Assembly: GCA_021734025.1 (NCBI GenBank)
Contig: JAIPJS010000008.1
Coordinates: forward strand, 1 to 64,000
Direction: 5' to 3'
DNA from: Candidatus Neomarinimicrobiota bacterium
GTDB taxonomy: Bacteria; Fidelibacterota; JAANXI01
Length of the DNA: 64,000 nt
Each line of letters starts with the position of its first letter. The stretch's first letter is position 1. The translations under genes were made by a program, and so were the position numbers. The notes beneath the pieces are model-generated. The model was not told where the DNA came from. It searched no databases and saw only the letters and a list, made by a program, of their open reading frames with translations. This document shows positions 26,138-34,070 of the stretch, in pieces.

Positions 26138-26234
26138 ATCATATGAATTTGGACTGAAATTATGGACTACGGAAAACAACCAAAGCTAGGTAATACACTG
26201 ATATAAAAGGGTATAAGGAGTTTGAATGAATGGT

Positions 26235-26250
26235 TGGCATGTCAGTTGCG
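26235..26250 (+). promoter_or_regulatory. Strong candidate sigma-54 (-24/-12) promoter of the PDZ operon
   Basis: TGGCATGTCAGTTGCG matches the consensus TGGCACR-N4-TTGCW except for T at the sixth base and G at the last. GG and GC are correctly spaced by 10 bp. The predicted start is near 26261, about 42 bp before the ATG at 26303, which is preceded by gaaaggagaa. Confidence 0.75.
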
Positions 26251-26302
26251 TTAGTATGAAGTGAATTTGAAAATGATTGTCTGGTTGAAAGGAGAATAAA
26301 AA

Positions 26303-27871
26303 ATGAAACGGGTTATGAATCAAAGCAGACGCAGTCTCAGCCTTGTTGGAACTTTTGGTGTGTTGAGCCTGGCGGTGATCCTTCTGGCGCCGATCCCACA
26401 AGTGGGAGAAGCTGCTAGTTCCGGAACGCCTGATGAGCAGAACAAACGTCAACAGTATCGGATACAAATTTTTTCTGAAATTTTTGATGATCCCATTTTG
26501 GCCAATTTATATGCCCGGGCCACCGGGCTGCCTGGATATGCAGTGGCGGTAACCGTTGATTCTACTGGCGACACGGTTGATGTTGAAGTCGACCTTGAGC
26601 GGGAATTACAGCGTATGCGAGAAGAATTACGACGAGCACAGGAGGAATTAGAGCGACTCGATCCCGACGTACGTAAACAGATGGATATCGATCTGAACCA
26701 GATGGAACAGAATATGGAGCAGGCGCTTCAATCGCTGGAAGATCCGGAATTCATGCAAAAGATGGATAGTTTGAGTAACATCGACGTCCGGATAACGCGC
26801 CGGGATTCGCGCCCGTTTCTGGGGATTTCCGTTGCCGATCTGGATTTCAAGGATGCGTACGAACGCCATTACGATTATAACTATGGCGTGCTGGTCACCG
26901 GTGTAGTGGATGGAACGCCGGCAGACGAAGCCGGCCTTCGTAAGGGCGATATTATTATGGAATTTAACGGAGGCAAAGTGCGATATCGCGGCGTACTGAA
27001 GAATATGATAGACAGCAAAAATATAGGCGATAAAATCCGGGTGAAATACTTTAGGGATGAAGAAATTATTACCACCACACTGACTCTGGAGCCACGCGCT
27101 CCGCGTATTCCGGATTTGCCCCATTCAGAAGAGGCCGAAGGAGACGACGAATCGATGGATAAAGAAGACTGGGGTGAAGTCGATTGGGATGAAGATTGGG
27201 AAAGTGATTGGGACGGATTCCAGGAAGGTTTTCTTTCGAAAGGATACGGTGGTGGTGGCTGGATACCAGTGTATTCCATGGTGGATTTAGGCGATATCAA
27301 CGGCGTAATTGGTGACCTGGGATTTACTCAATTACCGGAAAGCGGCATCCTGATGCATGGCGGTGGTGGTCAGGGTCCAATCGGTAAAGGCTGGTTCATC
27401 GGTGGGATGGGAGCGGGATACAGCTTTGACCGGAGAAATAACACCACCCATCGACGGATGAAGTTTTCAACTTCCTATGGCGGTGTCACACTGGATAAAC
27501 GGTACCGGCCGACGGATAATTTTGTCATTGCTCCCGGACTGGTGCTTGGGGGGGCTGGCGTCGAGTTGGAGGTGGCCCAAACTCAGGGCGACGTTATCTG
27601 GGATAGCCTGGGAACAAATTTAACTGGTAGCGGCAATAGTTATCTCCACATGAAAAAGAATTATCTGCTGGTGAATCCACGGGTGACCTTCATGTACAGG
27701 TTTCTGCCATGGCTGGCGCTGCGAACTGAAGTTGGGTATGCTCTTGGCATGTCATTCAAGTCCGGCTGGGAAGCACAGATGGGTGGCGATACTTATGAAA
27801 TAGAAGGGTCACCAAATAGTAATTTTTATCATGGTCCGATGATTAGCATCGGTCCCTGGTTTGGATTCTAA
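26303..27871 (+). CDS. Exported PDZ-domain protein with C-terminal barrel-like domain
   Basis: 522 residues. Residues about 1-38 form a signal peptide (VLSLAVILLAPIPQVGEAA). A charged coiled coil follows (about 93-150; ELQRMREELRRAQEELERL). Residues about 170-265 are a PDZ domain: FLGISVADLDFKDAYERHYD, then GVLVTGVVDGTPADEAGLRKGDIIMEFNG. An acidic linker rich in Asp, Glu and Trp covers about 275-315. Residues about 325-522 are glycine- and aromatic-rich beta sequence ending ISIGPWFGF, as in outer-membrane barrels with a terminal Phe. There is no protease catalytic triad before the PDZ. The gene has a sigma-54 promoter, and the paralogue starts 50 bp downstream. PDZ plus barrel is an unusual order. 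Confidence 0.82.
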   Translation: MKRVMNQSRRSLSLVGTFGVLSLAVILLAPIPQVGEAASSGTPDEQNKRQQYRIQIFSEIFDDPILANLYARATGLPGYAVAVTVDSTGDTVDVEVDLERELQRMREELRRAQEELERLDPDVRKQMDIDLNQMEQNMEQALQSLEDPEFMQKMDSLSNIDVRITRRDSRPFLGISVADLDFKDAYERHYDYNYGVLVTGVVDGTPADEAGLRKGDIIMEFNGGKVRYRGVLKNMIDSKNIGDKIRVKYFRDEEIITTTLTLEPRAPRIPDLPHSEEAEGDDESMDKEDWGEVDWDEDWESDWDGFQEGFLSKGYGGGGWIPVYSMVDLGDINGVIGDLGFTQLPESGILMHGGGGQGPIGKGWFIGGMGAGYSFDRRNNTTHRRMKFSTSYGGVTLDKRYRPTDNFVIAPGLVLGGAGVELEVAQTQGDVIWDSLGTNLTGSGNSYLHMKKNYLLVNPRVTFMYRFLPWLALRTEVGYALGMSFKSGWEAQMGGDTYEIEGSPNSNFYHGPMISIGPWFGF

Positions 27872-27921
27872 TCACTTCTGGAATTGTTAATCTGATGGGA
27901 TCTATAGAAGGAGAAAGTATC

Positions 27922-29148
27922 ATGAAAACGATAAACGGACGGACCAAAAAGGGTCAAAGGCTTTTAAGGGCGACGGTGATGGTATTCTGTCTGATCTTTG
28001 TTGCCGCGATGAACCCGTTGGCAGGACAGACCATAATCGTCAAGTCCTCATCCGGGGATTTCGCCAATCAGCAGTCGGATATTAAACGTAAGGTTATCGG
28101 AAGCGATAGTTCAACCATTCGCATTGGCATTGAATCTTCTTCCGATGAGCGGCCGTTATTCGGTGTCTTTTTGGATGATCTGGACTTTGAGCAGGCGTAT
28201 AAAATGCATTATGATTACACCTATGGTGTATTGGTGGACGGCGTGGTTTCCAGCGGTGCGGCGGAACAGGCCGGCCTCATGGAAAACGATATCATTATGG
28301 AATTCGATGGAAAAAAAGTTCAACATGAGGATCATTTGGTTCGCATGATTCGGAGTAAGCGCGTCGGAGATCCGGTCGAGGTAAAATATTTCCGGGATGG
28401 GCATGTCAAAACAACAAGCGCTATCTTGCAGGGCAAAGAGAGTAAGGAGCAACCAAAGCCCCAGAAATCCGAATTTTGGACGCGGGATGCGGGTAACGGC
28501 GGATTAACATTTTATGCCTCGTGGTACGAACCAGACCACGAGCCGATATCGCAGCTGCTGTCCGATATGGGGTTTTCGGATGTGCGGTCTGATCCGCCGG
28601 TTGGTGGCGGAGACCTGGGACTGCTGATGCGAGGATTCCATGTACAGTTTGAAGGCGATAACAACTGGCTCTGGGGATTCGACTTCAACGATTACGAAAG
28701 CAATCGCCGGGCCGCGACCAACGCAAACCGGAGGCTGGATTACGAATTCGGTTACTGGGGATTTACCATGGATAAACGGATCCCGATTATTCATCATCTG
28801 ATACTGAGTGGCGGATTTACCGCCGGATTCGCGTCCTACGATCTCAAGATGTATGAGATGCAGGAAAACTATCGCTGGGGCGATCTGAACCAGCAGATGG
28901 CGAACTCGGTAAACAATTATATGCATTTGCAGAAAAAGTACCTCATGGGGCAGCCCCGGGCTTCAGCAATTGTGCGGTTCACGGACTGGCTTGGGGTCCG
29001 CGGTACCGTGGGATACATGCTTGGATACTCCTATCACACCCGGTGGAACGCCCATGTGGTGGATGATAATATCGAAGTGGAAAATTCTCCGGAAACCTCC
29101 ATAAACGGATTAACCTATTCCGTGGGGCTCTGGTTCGATTTCTTCTAA
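27922..29148 (+). CDS. Second PDZ plus barrel-like protein, paralogue of the upstream gene
   Basis: About 408 residues from ATG 27922, which has gaaggagaaag before it; the frame also opens at 27895 without a good site. Residues about 1-37 form a signal peptide (VMVFCLIFVAAMNPLAG). There is no coiled coil. The PDZ domain (about 77-165) is closely similar to that of its neighbour: FGVFLDDLDFEQAYKMHYD, then GVLVDGVVSSGAAEQAGLMENDIIMEFDG. The C-terminal beta domain has matching landmarks (GFTMDKRIPIIHHLILSGG; MHLQKKYLMGQPRASAIVRF; terminal VGLWFDFF). It probably sits in the outer membrane with the PDZ in the periplasm. It shares the transcript from the sigma-54 promoter and ends at a hairpin. Confidence 0.8.
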   Translation: MKTINGRTKKGQRLLRATVMVFCLIFVAAMNPLAGQTIIVKSSSGDFANQQSDIKRKVIGSDSSTIRIGIESSSDERPLFGVFLDDLDFEQAYKMHYDYTYGVLVDGVVSSGAAEQAGLMENDIIMEFDGKKVQHEDHLVRMIRSKRVGDPVEVKYFRDGHVKTTSAILQGKESKEQPKPQKSEFWTRDAGNGGLTFYASWYEPDHEPISQLLSDMGFSDVRSDPPVGGGDLGLLMRGFHVQFEGDNNWLWGFDFNDYESNRRAATNANRRLDYEFGYWGFTMDKRIPIIHHLILSGGFTAGFASYDLKMYEMQENYRWGDLNQQMANSVNNYMHLQKKYLMGQPRASAIVRFTDWLGVRGTVGYMLGYSYHTRWNAHVVDDNIEVENSPETSINGLTYSVGLWFDFF

Positions 29149-29197
29149 AAGGACCCAGACTGAGCCCTGACTTACAACGTTCCAAGGATATGAAAAG

Positions 29198-29226
29198 CCG
29201 TCCCGGTGAGACCATCACTGGGACGG
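29198..29226 (+). terminator. Hairpin after the PDZ gene pair
   Basis: CCGTCCCGGTGA (29198-29209) and TCACTGGGACGG (29215-29226) pair over 12 bp with one G-T pair and a 5-nt loop. The T-run after it is poor (tctgcat), so termination may be partial, with read-through into DUF4390-ntrY-ntrX. Confidence 0.55.
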
Positions 29227-29310
29227 TCTGCATGAAGGCGGCACTCCTGGTAAAGAATCCGTTGGCAAACGGGTAAATCTTCATGATATTAATATGATTC
29301 AAATGAATAA

Positions 29311-29931
29311 TTGTCACAGGTGGTGGCACGCCGGAAACCGGAAGAGTTAATCGCCGCAATGTTCGAAACCCTGGCACAAAAAGTAGCGACAACTGCAATT
29401 ACCATTGGCTCCCTCTTTTTTACCTCCATCGCCGGGACAAACGCCATATTTAACAACCCGGAAGTGGATGTGAAAGGGAGTAAAATTACAGTCACTACCG
29501 AGCTCCGGGATTGCTACACCGAAGAGCTGGATCGGCTTTTTCAATCAGGGCAACCGGTGCGCTTTTACTTCCGGGTTTCCATTCGGGAAAACCAAAACGA
29601 CAAAGTCCTGATTGTCAAAGATTTCTACCATCAGATTAAGTATAGCCTCGTCGACGGTTATTATCAGATTTACTTTTCCGAGACCGATGAAACTATTAAC
29701 ACGGTTACGCTGGAAGAAGCTCACCAGGAGATGGCATCTATAGATAATTATGAGGTGGTGGACGCCGAATTCCTGGACGGGAACAAGCGATACTATTTTC
29801 ATATGACGGCCTATATGAAAAATATCCGGCTGCCGGGTATGCAGGAAGAAATAAACCTGATGAGCTACTGGAAAGGTGTCGAGCCAACCATTAAGTCGAA
29901 CCCGTTTGATAAATCGGTCCTGGCGTTATGA
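29311..29931 (+). CDS. DUF4390 membrane-anchored protein linked to the NtrY-like kinase
   Basis: 206 residues from TTG 29311. GTG codons at 29320 and 29323 and ATG 29359 (190 residues) are also possible, and I cannot decide among them. A hydrophobic segment (TTAITIGSLFFTSIAGTNAIF) precedes beta-rich sequence ITVTTELRDCYTEELDRLFQSGQPVRFYFRVSI and a C-terminal MKNIRLPGMQEEINLMSYWKG, typical of DUF4390. Genes of this family commonly stand directly before NtrY-type kinases, and here the stop overlaps the kinase start by 4 bp (atga). It is probably an envelope partner of the sensor, but its exact role is not established. Confidence 0.78.
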   Translation: MSQVVARRKPEELIAAMFETLAQKVATTAITIGSLFFTSIAGTNAIFNNPEVDVKGSKITVTTELRDCYTEELDRLFQSGQPVRFYFRVSIRENQNDKVLIVKDFYHQIKYSLVDGYYQIYFSETDETINTVTLEEAHQEMASIDNYEVVDAEFLDGNKRYYFHMTAYMKNIRLPGMQEEINLMSYWKGVEPTIKSNPFDKSVLAL

Positions 29932-31154
29932 GAAAACTGATCCCGTCGTTCCGTATGCAGATTATTCTGCTGGTGACTGTGCTACTGACGGCGTCAGTAC
30001 TGGTCTTCAGGAGCTATTTCCTCGACAGTTTTCGCACCTACCAGTCCCAGATTGAATACCTGGAGCTGGAATCCAAGGTGAACACCATATACCAGGAATA
30101 CAAAGACAATTTGTCTCAGGAGGAAGCGGAAGCCTTCAAGAACGAGGTGGAAAACCTCCTCATCGATGTACGACAGATTGAACTGGCCGGCGACTTCTTT
30201 GAACGGGAAATCCAGGTCTACTCCATCTTTATCTTTGTGTTCCTGATACTGACGGTGCTGATTATTTTTCTTATCTCCTTTGGACTCATTACCCGTCCAC
30301 TGGCCCGATTGCAGGACGCGACCCGGGAACTCGCAGCCGGTAATCTGGATATTCAGGTGAAGGAAAGCCCGTTTTCTCCGATAAATGACCTCATTGTCTC
30401 CTTTAATGCGATGACCGATGAGCTCGTGGAGAACCGAAACAAGCTCCTGGAAGCCGAAAAGGAGATGATGTGGCGCGAAATGGCTCAGGTGATGGCGCAT
30501 GAAATAAAAAATCCGCTGACACCGATCCGTCTTCAGACCCAGCGCCTGGAGAATAAATATCTGATGGGCAGCGAAGATTTAGACAAGGTGTTCAGTGAGG
30601 TCATGAATATCGTGAATGAGGAGGTGGATAATCTCCAGTCACTGGTGAATCAGTTCCGGGATTTTGCCAGGATGCCCTCGGCGAACTTTGAGGAGTATAG
30701 TCTGAAAGATCAGCTCCGTGAAATCGTAATGCCGTATGAAAATGAAGTCGAAATCGAATGCGATGTACAGGAGGATTTGCCCCTGTTCTACGGTGATAAA
30801 ATGCAGATGAAGCAGGTGTTCGTGAATCTGGTGCAAAATGCTATCCAGTCCATGGACGGCCAAGCCGACGGTTACCTCACAATTCATGCGGAATATGCCG
30901 ATCCGAATTTTTTAATTACCGTGGAAGACAACGGCAGCGGTATTACCGATGAAGATATGGAAAATATCTTTAAACCGTATTTCACCAAGAAGAAAAAAGG
31001 AACGGGACTCGGTTTAGCCATCGTAAAACGGATCGTCCAGAGCCACGAAGGGACAATTGAGGTGGACAGCGAACCGGGCGAAGGTACCAGATTTACAATC
31101 GAAATCGGCCTGTCGCCGGAAAGCCGGAAGAAGTACGGGAATATTGAAACTTGA
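29928..31154 (+). CDS. NtrY-like membrane histidine kinase
   Basis: 408 residues. One membrane segment at about 8-28 and another at about 97-120 flank a small periplasmic helix-rich region (QIEYLELESKVNTIYQEYKDNL). HAMP follows (TRPLARLQDATRELAAGNLD). The phosphorylation helix has His191 in MAHEIKNPLTPIRLQTQRL. The ATPase domain shows FVNLVQNAIQSM (N box), VEDNGSGI (G1) and KKKGTGLGLAIVKRIV (G2). The pattern HEIKNPLTPI is that of NtrY-class sensors, which pair with NtrC-family regulators. Its regulator is the gene at 31637, now separated from it by an inserted four-helix-bundle gene. The signal sensed is unknown, but DUF4390 coupling points to the envelope. Confidence 0.92.
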   Translation: MRKLIPSFRMQIILLVTVLLTASVLVFRSYFLDSFRTYQSQIEYLELESKVNTIYQEYKDNLSQEEAEAFKNEVENLLIDVRQIELAGDFFEREIQVYSIFIFVFLILTVLIIFLISFGLITRPLARLQDATRELAAGNLDIQVKESPFSPINDLIVSFNAMTDELVENRNKLLEAEKEMMWREMAQVMAHEIKNPLTPIRLQTQRLENKYLMGSEDLDKVFSEVMNIVNEEVDNLQSLVNQFRDFARMPSANFEEYSLKDQLREIVMPYENEVEIECDVQEDLPLFYGDKMQMKQVFVNLVQNAIQSMDGQADGYLTIHAEYADPNFLITVEDNGSGITDEDMENIFKPYFTKKKKGTGLGLAIVKRIVQSHEGTIEVDSEPGEGTRFTIEIGLSPESRKKYGNIET

Positions 31155-31614
31155 AACTCGAAACTTGATACTGGTGCTCCGCAATAACATCACTTACCTT
31201 TTGGTACTTCGGTGCATATAAATCAAGAATTGCAATGAAAGAAATCCACGAATTGGATGTGTATCAGTTGGCTGAGAAATTAGCGGATAAGGTATGGTAC
31301 AATTTCGATGAATGGCCAGTGAAAGCTCAAAATACCATTGGATATCAGATTATTCGATCTGCCGATAGTATAAGTGCCAATATATCCGAAGGATATGGGC
31401 GATATACACCAAAAGAGAGAAAGTTGTTTTATAGGTACGCAAGAAGTTCTTTTGAAGAAACAAAATGTTGGTTGCGGAAACTAATCCGTAGAGACTTGAT
31501 CACTGAAGAAGATGCAGTATATTTCAGAGATATTATTGACGAATTAGGCCCGAAACTGAATGCGTTCATTAATTCAACTCGATAATTCACCAATTTCGAG
31601 TTTCCAGTTTCAAG
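31150..31614. repeat. Inverted GAAACT-rich repeats flanking the four-helix-bundle gene
   Basis: CTTGAAACTCGAAACTTG (31150-31167, overlapping the kinase stop codon) and, in inverted orientation, TTTCGAGTTTCCAGTTTCAAG-type sequence at 31594-31614 border the inserted gene. GAAACT repeats are common small intergenic elements. Their position at both ends suggests that repeat and gene arrived together. Confidence 0.55.
31235..31585 (+). CDS. Four-helix-bundle protein (S23 / rRNA intervening-sequence family)
   Basis: 116 residues, the family's normal length. Motifs: ELDVYQLAEKLADKVW, then TIGYQIIRSADSISANISEGYGRYTPKERKLFYRYARSS in parts, then ETKCWLRKL, which define the S23/four-helix bundle group. 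Homologues are encoded in 23S rRNA intervening sequences or as free-standing genes; structures show a pentameric bundle, but the function is unknown. Here it interrupts the ntrY-ntrX pair and is framed by inverted GAAACT repeats, so a recent insertion is likely. Its sequence is richer in A and T than its neighbours. The regulator gene downstream still has its own ribosome site. Confidence 0.9.
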   Translation: MKEIHELDVYQLAEKLADKVWYNFDEWPVKAQNTIGYQIIRSADSISANISEGYGRYTPKERKLFYRYARSSFEETKCWLRKLIRRDLITEEDAVYFRDIIDELGPKLNAFINSTR

Positions 31615-31636
31615 TCACCAATTCCGGAGGGAATCC

Positions 31637-32992
31637 ATGAAAGTACTGGTAGTCGATGATGAAAAAAACATCCGTATCTCCCTGGGGAGCATCCTGGAGG
31701 ATGAGGGATACGAAGTCCTCACTGCCGAAACCGGCGAAGAGGGACTGGAAGCCATTGAAAAGTCCGCCATTGATCTGGTGCTGTTGGACGTGAAGCTGCC
31801 CGGTATGGACGGAGTGGAAGTCCTGGAGCAGATCCTGGAGCGGGACGAAGATATGGATGTTATCATGATTTCCGGTCACAGCGATATCAGTATCGCCGTT
31901 AAAGCTATCAAGATAGGCGCGTACGATTTTATGGAGAAGCCGCTCTCCCTCCCAAAGATTGTGGTGGCGGCCCGGAATATCGCCGAAAAACAGCGGCTGT
32001 ATCAACGGTTTCGCCAGGAAAAGGAAGAACTGGACGATCAGTACCGTATTGTTGGTGAATCCCCGCAGATCGAAAAAGTTCGGGAACTCATTGACAAGGT
32101 GGCGAAGCAGGAATCCAAGGTGCTGATTCGCGGCGAAAGCGGCACCGGGAAAGAACTGGTGGCCTACGCCATCCATGCCAACAGTGCCCGGAAGCACGGG
32201 CCGTTCGGCAAGTTTAACTGTGCAGCCATTCCAAACGAACTGGTTGAAAGCGAACTATTCGGACACGAAAAAGGCGCCTTTACCGGAGCGGATAAGCGGA
32301 AACTCGGTAAACTCGAGCTGGCCGATGGAGGCACTCTGTTTTTGGATGAAATCGGCGACATGAATCTGGATGCCCAGGCCAAGGTGCTCCGGGTGATCCA
32401 GGAGGGCAAATTCGAGCGGGTCGGCGGCAACGAAACTATCGATATCGATGTCCGGATTCTGGCGGCGACGAACAAAGATCTGGAAAAGATGATCGAGAAC
32501 GGAACCTTCCGGGAAGATCTGTTTTATCGATTAAATGTTATCCCCATCGAAATACCGCCACTCCGGGATCGGGAAGGCGATATAGACATCCTGCTGGATT
32601 ACTACCTTGGCTACTTCGCCAACGATCTCAAAACCGAGCCGAAGCAAATTTCCGAAGAGGCCCGGAAGCTGCTTCGGAAGTACGAATTCCCCGGTAACAT
32701 ACGTGAGTTACGAAATCTGGTGGAGCGGATGTACATCCTGACCAGCGGTGAAACTATCGAGGCGAGCGATGTACGCCCGAGTTTAACCCAAGATGGCAAG
32801 GTTGCAGACGGATCGTATTCCTTTCTGGAGACCAAAGATTTTTCGGAGGTCAGAAAAGAATTTGAGGTTTTTTATCTGGAAAAGCAGCTGGATAAGTTCG
32901 ACTGGAACATCAGCGAGGTGGCCGACCATCTTGGGATGGCTCAGCCAAACCTCTCACGGAAAATCAAGCAGCTGGGGATTGAAAAAGAGTAA
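31637..32992 (+). CDS. Sigma-54-dependent response regulator (NtrC/NtrX-like)
   Basis: 451 residues. The receiver domain (1-120) has Asp51 in LVLLDVKLPGMDG as the phosphoacceptor. The AAA+ domain (about 140-380) has Walker A GESGTGKELVAYAIH, the sigma-54 contact loop GAFTGA at 213-218, Walker B GGTLFLDEIGDM and the arginine finger region. The Fis-type helix-turn-helix lies at the end (NISEVADHLGMAQPNLSRKIKQLG). It activates sigma-54 promoters from upstream dyads after phosphorylation by the kinase at 29928. The sigma-54 promoters at 25173 and 26235 with dyads at -110 are natural local targets. That link is inference. Confidence 0.95.
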   Translation: MKVLVVDDEKNIRISLGSILEDEGYEVLTAETGEEGLEAIEKSAIDLVLLDVKLPGMDGVEVLEQILERDEDMDVIMISGHSDISIAVKAIKIGAYDFMEKPLSLPKIVVAARNIAEKQRLYQRFRQEKEELDDQYRIVGESPQIEKVRELIDKVAKQESKVLIRGESGTGKELVAYAIHANSARKHGPFGKFNCAAIPNELVESELFGHEKGAFTGADKRKLGKLELADGGTLFLDEIGDMNLDAQAKVLRVIQEGKFERVGGNETIDIDVRILAATNKDLEKMIENGTFREDLFYRLNVIPIEIPPLRDREGDIDILLDYYLGYFANDLKTEPKQISEEARKLLRKYEFPGNIRELRNLVERMYILTSGETIEASDVRPSLTQDGKVADGSYSFLETKDFSEVRKEFEVFYLEKQLDKFDWNISEVADHLGMAQPNLSRKIKQLGIEKE

Positions 32993-33000
32993 AAATCAGT

Positions 33001-33064
33001 GTAATAGTGTTCAGGTGTTCAGGTTAAAAATCGTGTTATTGTGTTCCTGTGTTAACGTGTTATA
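33001..33064 (+). repeat. GTGTTA-type short-period repeat
   Basis: A run of gtgtt-containing octamers (gtgttcag, gtgttatt, gtgttcct, gtgttaac) at roughly 8-bp spacing, followed by a segment (attaatcttaatcat) shared with the array near 59.84 kb. It fills much of the convergent space 32993-33185, together with a C-rich, T-rich block at 33130-33210 that overlaps the end of the permease gene. It may help end the regulator transcript. Confidence 0.6.
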
Positions 33065-33185
33065 GTTTCGGGTTTTATTAATCTTAATCATAATCGCTTT
33101 TATGAGTTGTTTGTTGAGTATTGTTTTTCCAGTCTCCCGTCTCCGGCCTCCGGTTTCCGGTCAGTTTCCCCCTATGCCCGTTTCC

Positions 33186-34070
33186 CTATTCCTTTCCCCC
33201 CCCTTCTTGCCGTTCCCGGCTCATCGCCCGCTCCCGGTCAGTGGCTTCCAGTGCTTCCGGTTCGCACTTTTTCTTCTTTGGCGAAAACAGGTACGCTAAC
33301 CCGAAAATGACACTATTAGTTACTACTATTGTTGCGCCAGAGGGCAAATCGAAATAGTACGAAAGTAGCATCCCCAGGGTGGTAGAGAGTATCCCAAAGA
33401 CAATAGCCCAGATCATCATAATGCCAATACGGTGTGTCAGTTGATACGCCGCGGCCGCCGGAATGACGATAAGCGCAAACACCAGGATAACGCCCACCGC
33501 TTTCAGTGAAACCACAACCGTTAGTGACGTCATAAGCAGGAAACCGGAGAAAATAGGGGTGACCGGAATTCCGCTGGCCCGGGCCAGCACTTCATCGAAT
33601 GTGATGAAGTGCAGCTCTTTGAACAGGCCGCCGATATAGGCGAAGGTGACGACTGCAACGGCAATTATTGCATAGATATCGGTGGCGGTGATGCTCAGGA
33701 TATTGCCGAAAAGATACCCCATTACCTCGGCGTTATACGACTCCATCAGTCCAATGAAGATGATGGCCAGCGCCATGGTCAGCGAGAAGAACATCCCGAT
33801 GGCGGCGTCGTATTTGAGTTCACCGTATCGCTCGATGAGGTCAATAAGTCCCGTGGAGATAATGCTGAAGAGAAATGCCATTAGTAGTGGATTGGTACCA
33901 GTCAGAAAACCGAATGTTACGCCGGCAAATGCGGCATGCGCGATACCGGCACCGATGAAGGACAATCCCCGGAGCACCAAAAAGACACCAACCGTGGATG
34001 CCAGAGATCCCACGAGGATCGCCGCGATGAAGGATCGGAGTAGAAAGTCGTACTGGAGAAAATCAAACAT
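33186..34070 (-). CDS. Metal ABC transporter permease (ZnuB/MntB family)
   Basis: 294 residues with about eight hydrophobic segments. Family motifs are LASTVGVFLVLRGLSFIGAGIAHAAFAGVTFG near the N-terminus, YLFGNILSITATDIYAI and LKAVGVILVFALIVIPAAAAYQLTHR at the cytoplasmic coupling region. It forms the membrane channel for Zn2+, Mn2+ or Fe2+ uptake with the ATPase (34063) and binding protein (34851). Its start overlaps the ATPase stop by 8 bp. The last 30 residues (PKKKKCEPEALEATDRERA onward) are a charged tail read from a low-complexity C-rich stretch. A shorter original C-terminus is possible. Confidence 0.92.
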   Translation of the reverse strand: MFDFLQYDFLLRSFIAAILVGSLASTVGVFLVLRGLSFIGAGIAHAAFAGVTFGFLTGTNPLLMAFLFSIISTGLIDLIERYGELKYDAAIGMFFSLTMALAIIFIGLMESYNAEVMGYLFGNILSITATDIYAIIAVAVVTFAYIGGLFKELHFITFDEVLARASGIPVTPIFSGFLLMTSLTVVVSLKAVGVILVFALIVIPAAAAYQLTHRIGIMMIWAIVFGILSTTLGMLLSYYFDLPSGATIVVTNSVIFGLAYLFSPKKKKCEPEALEATDRERAMSRERQEGGGKE

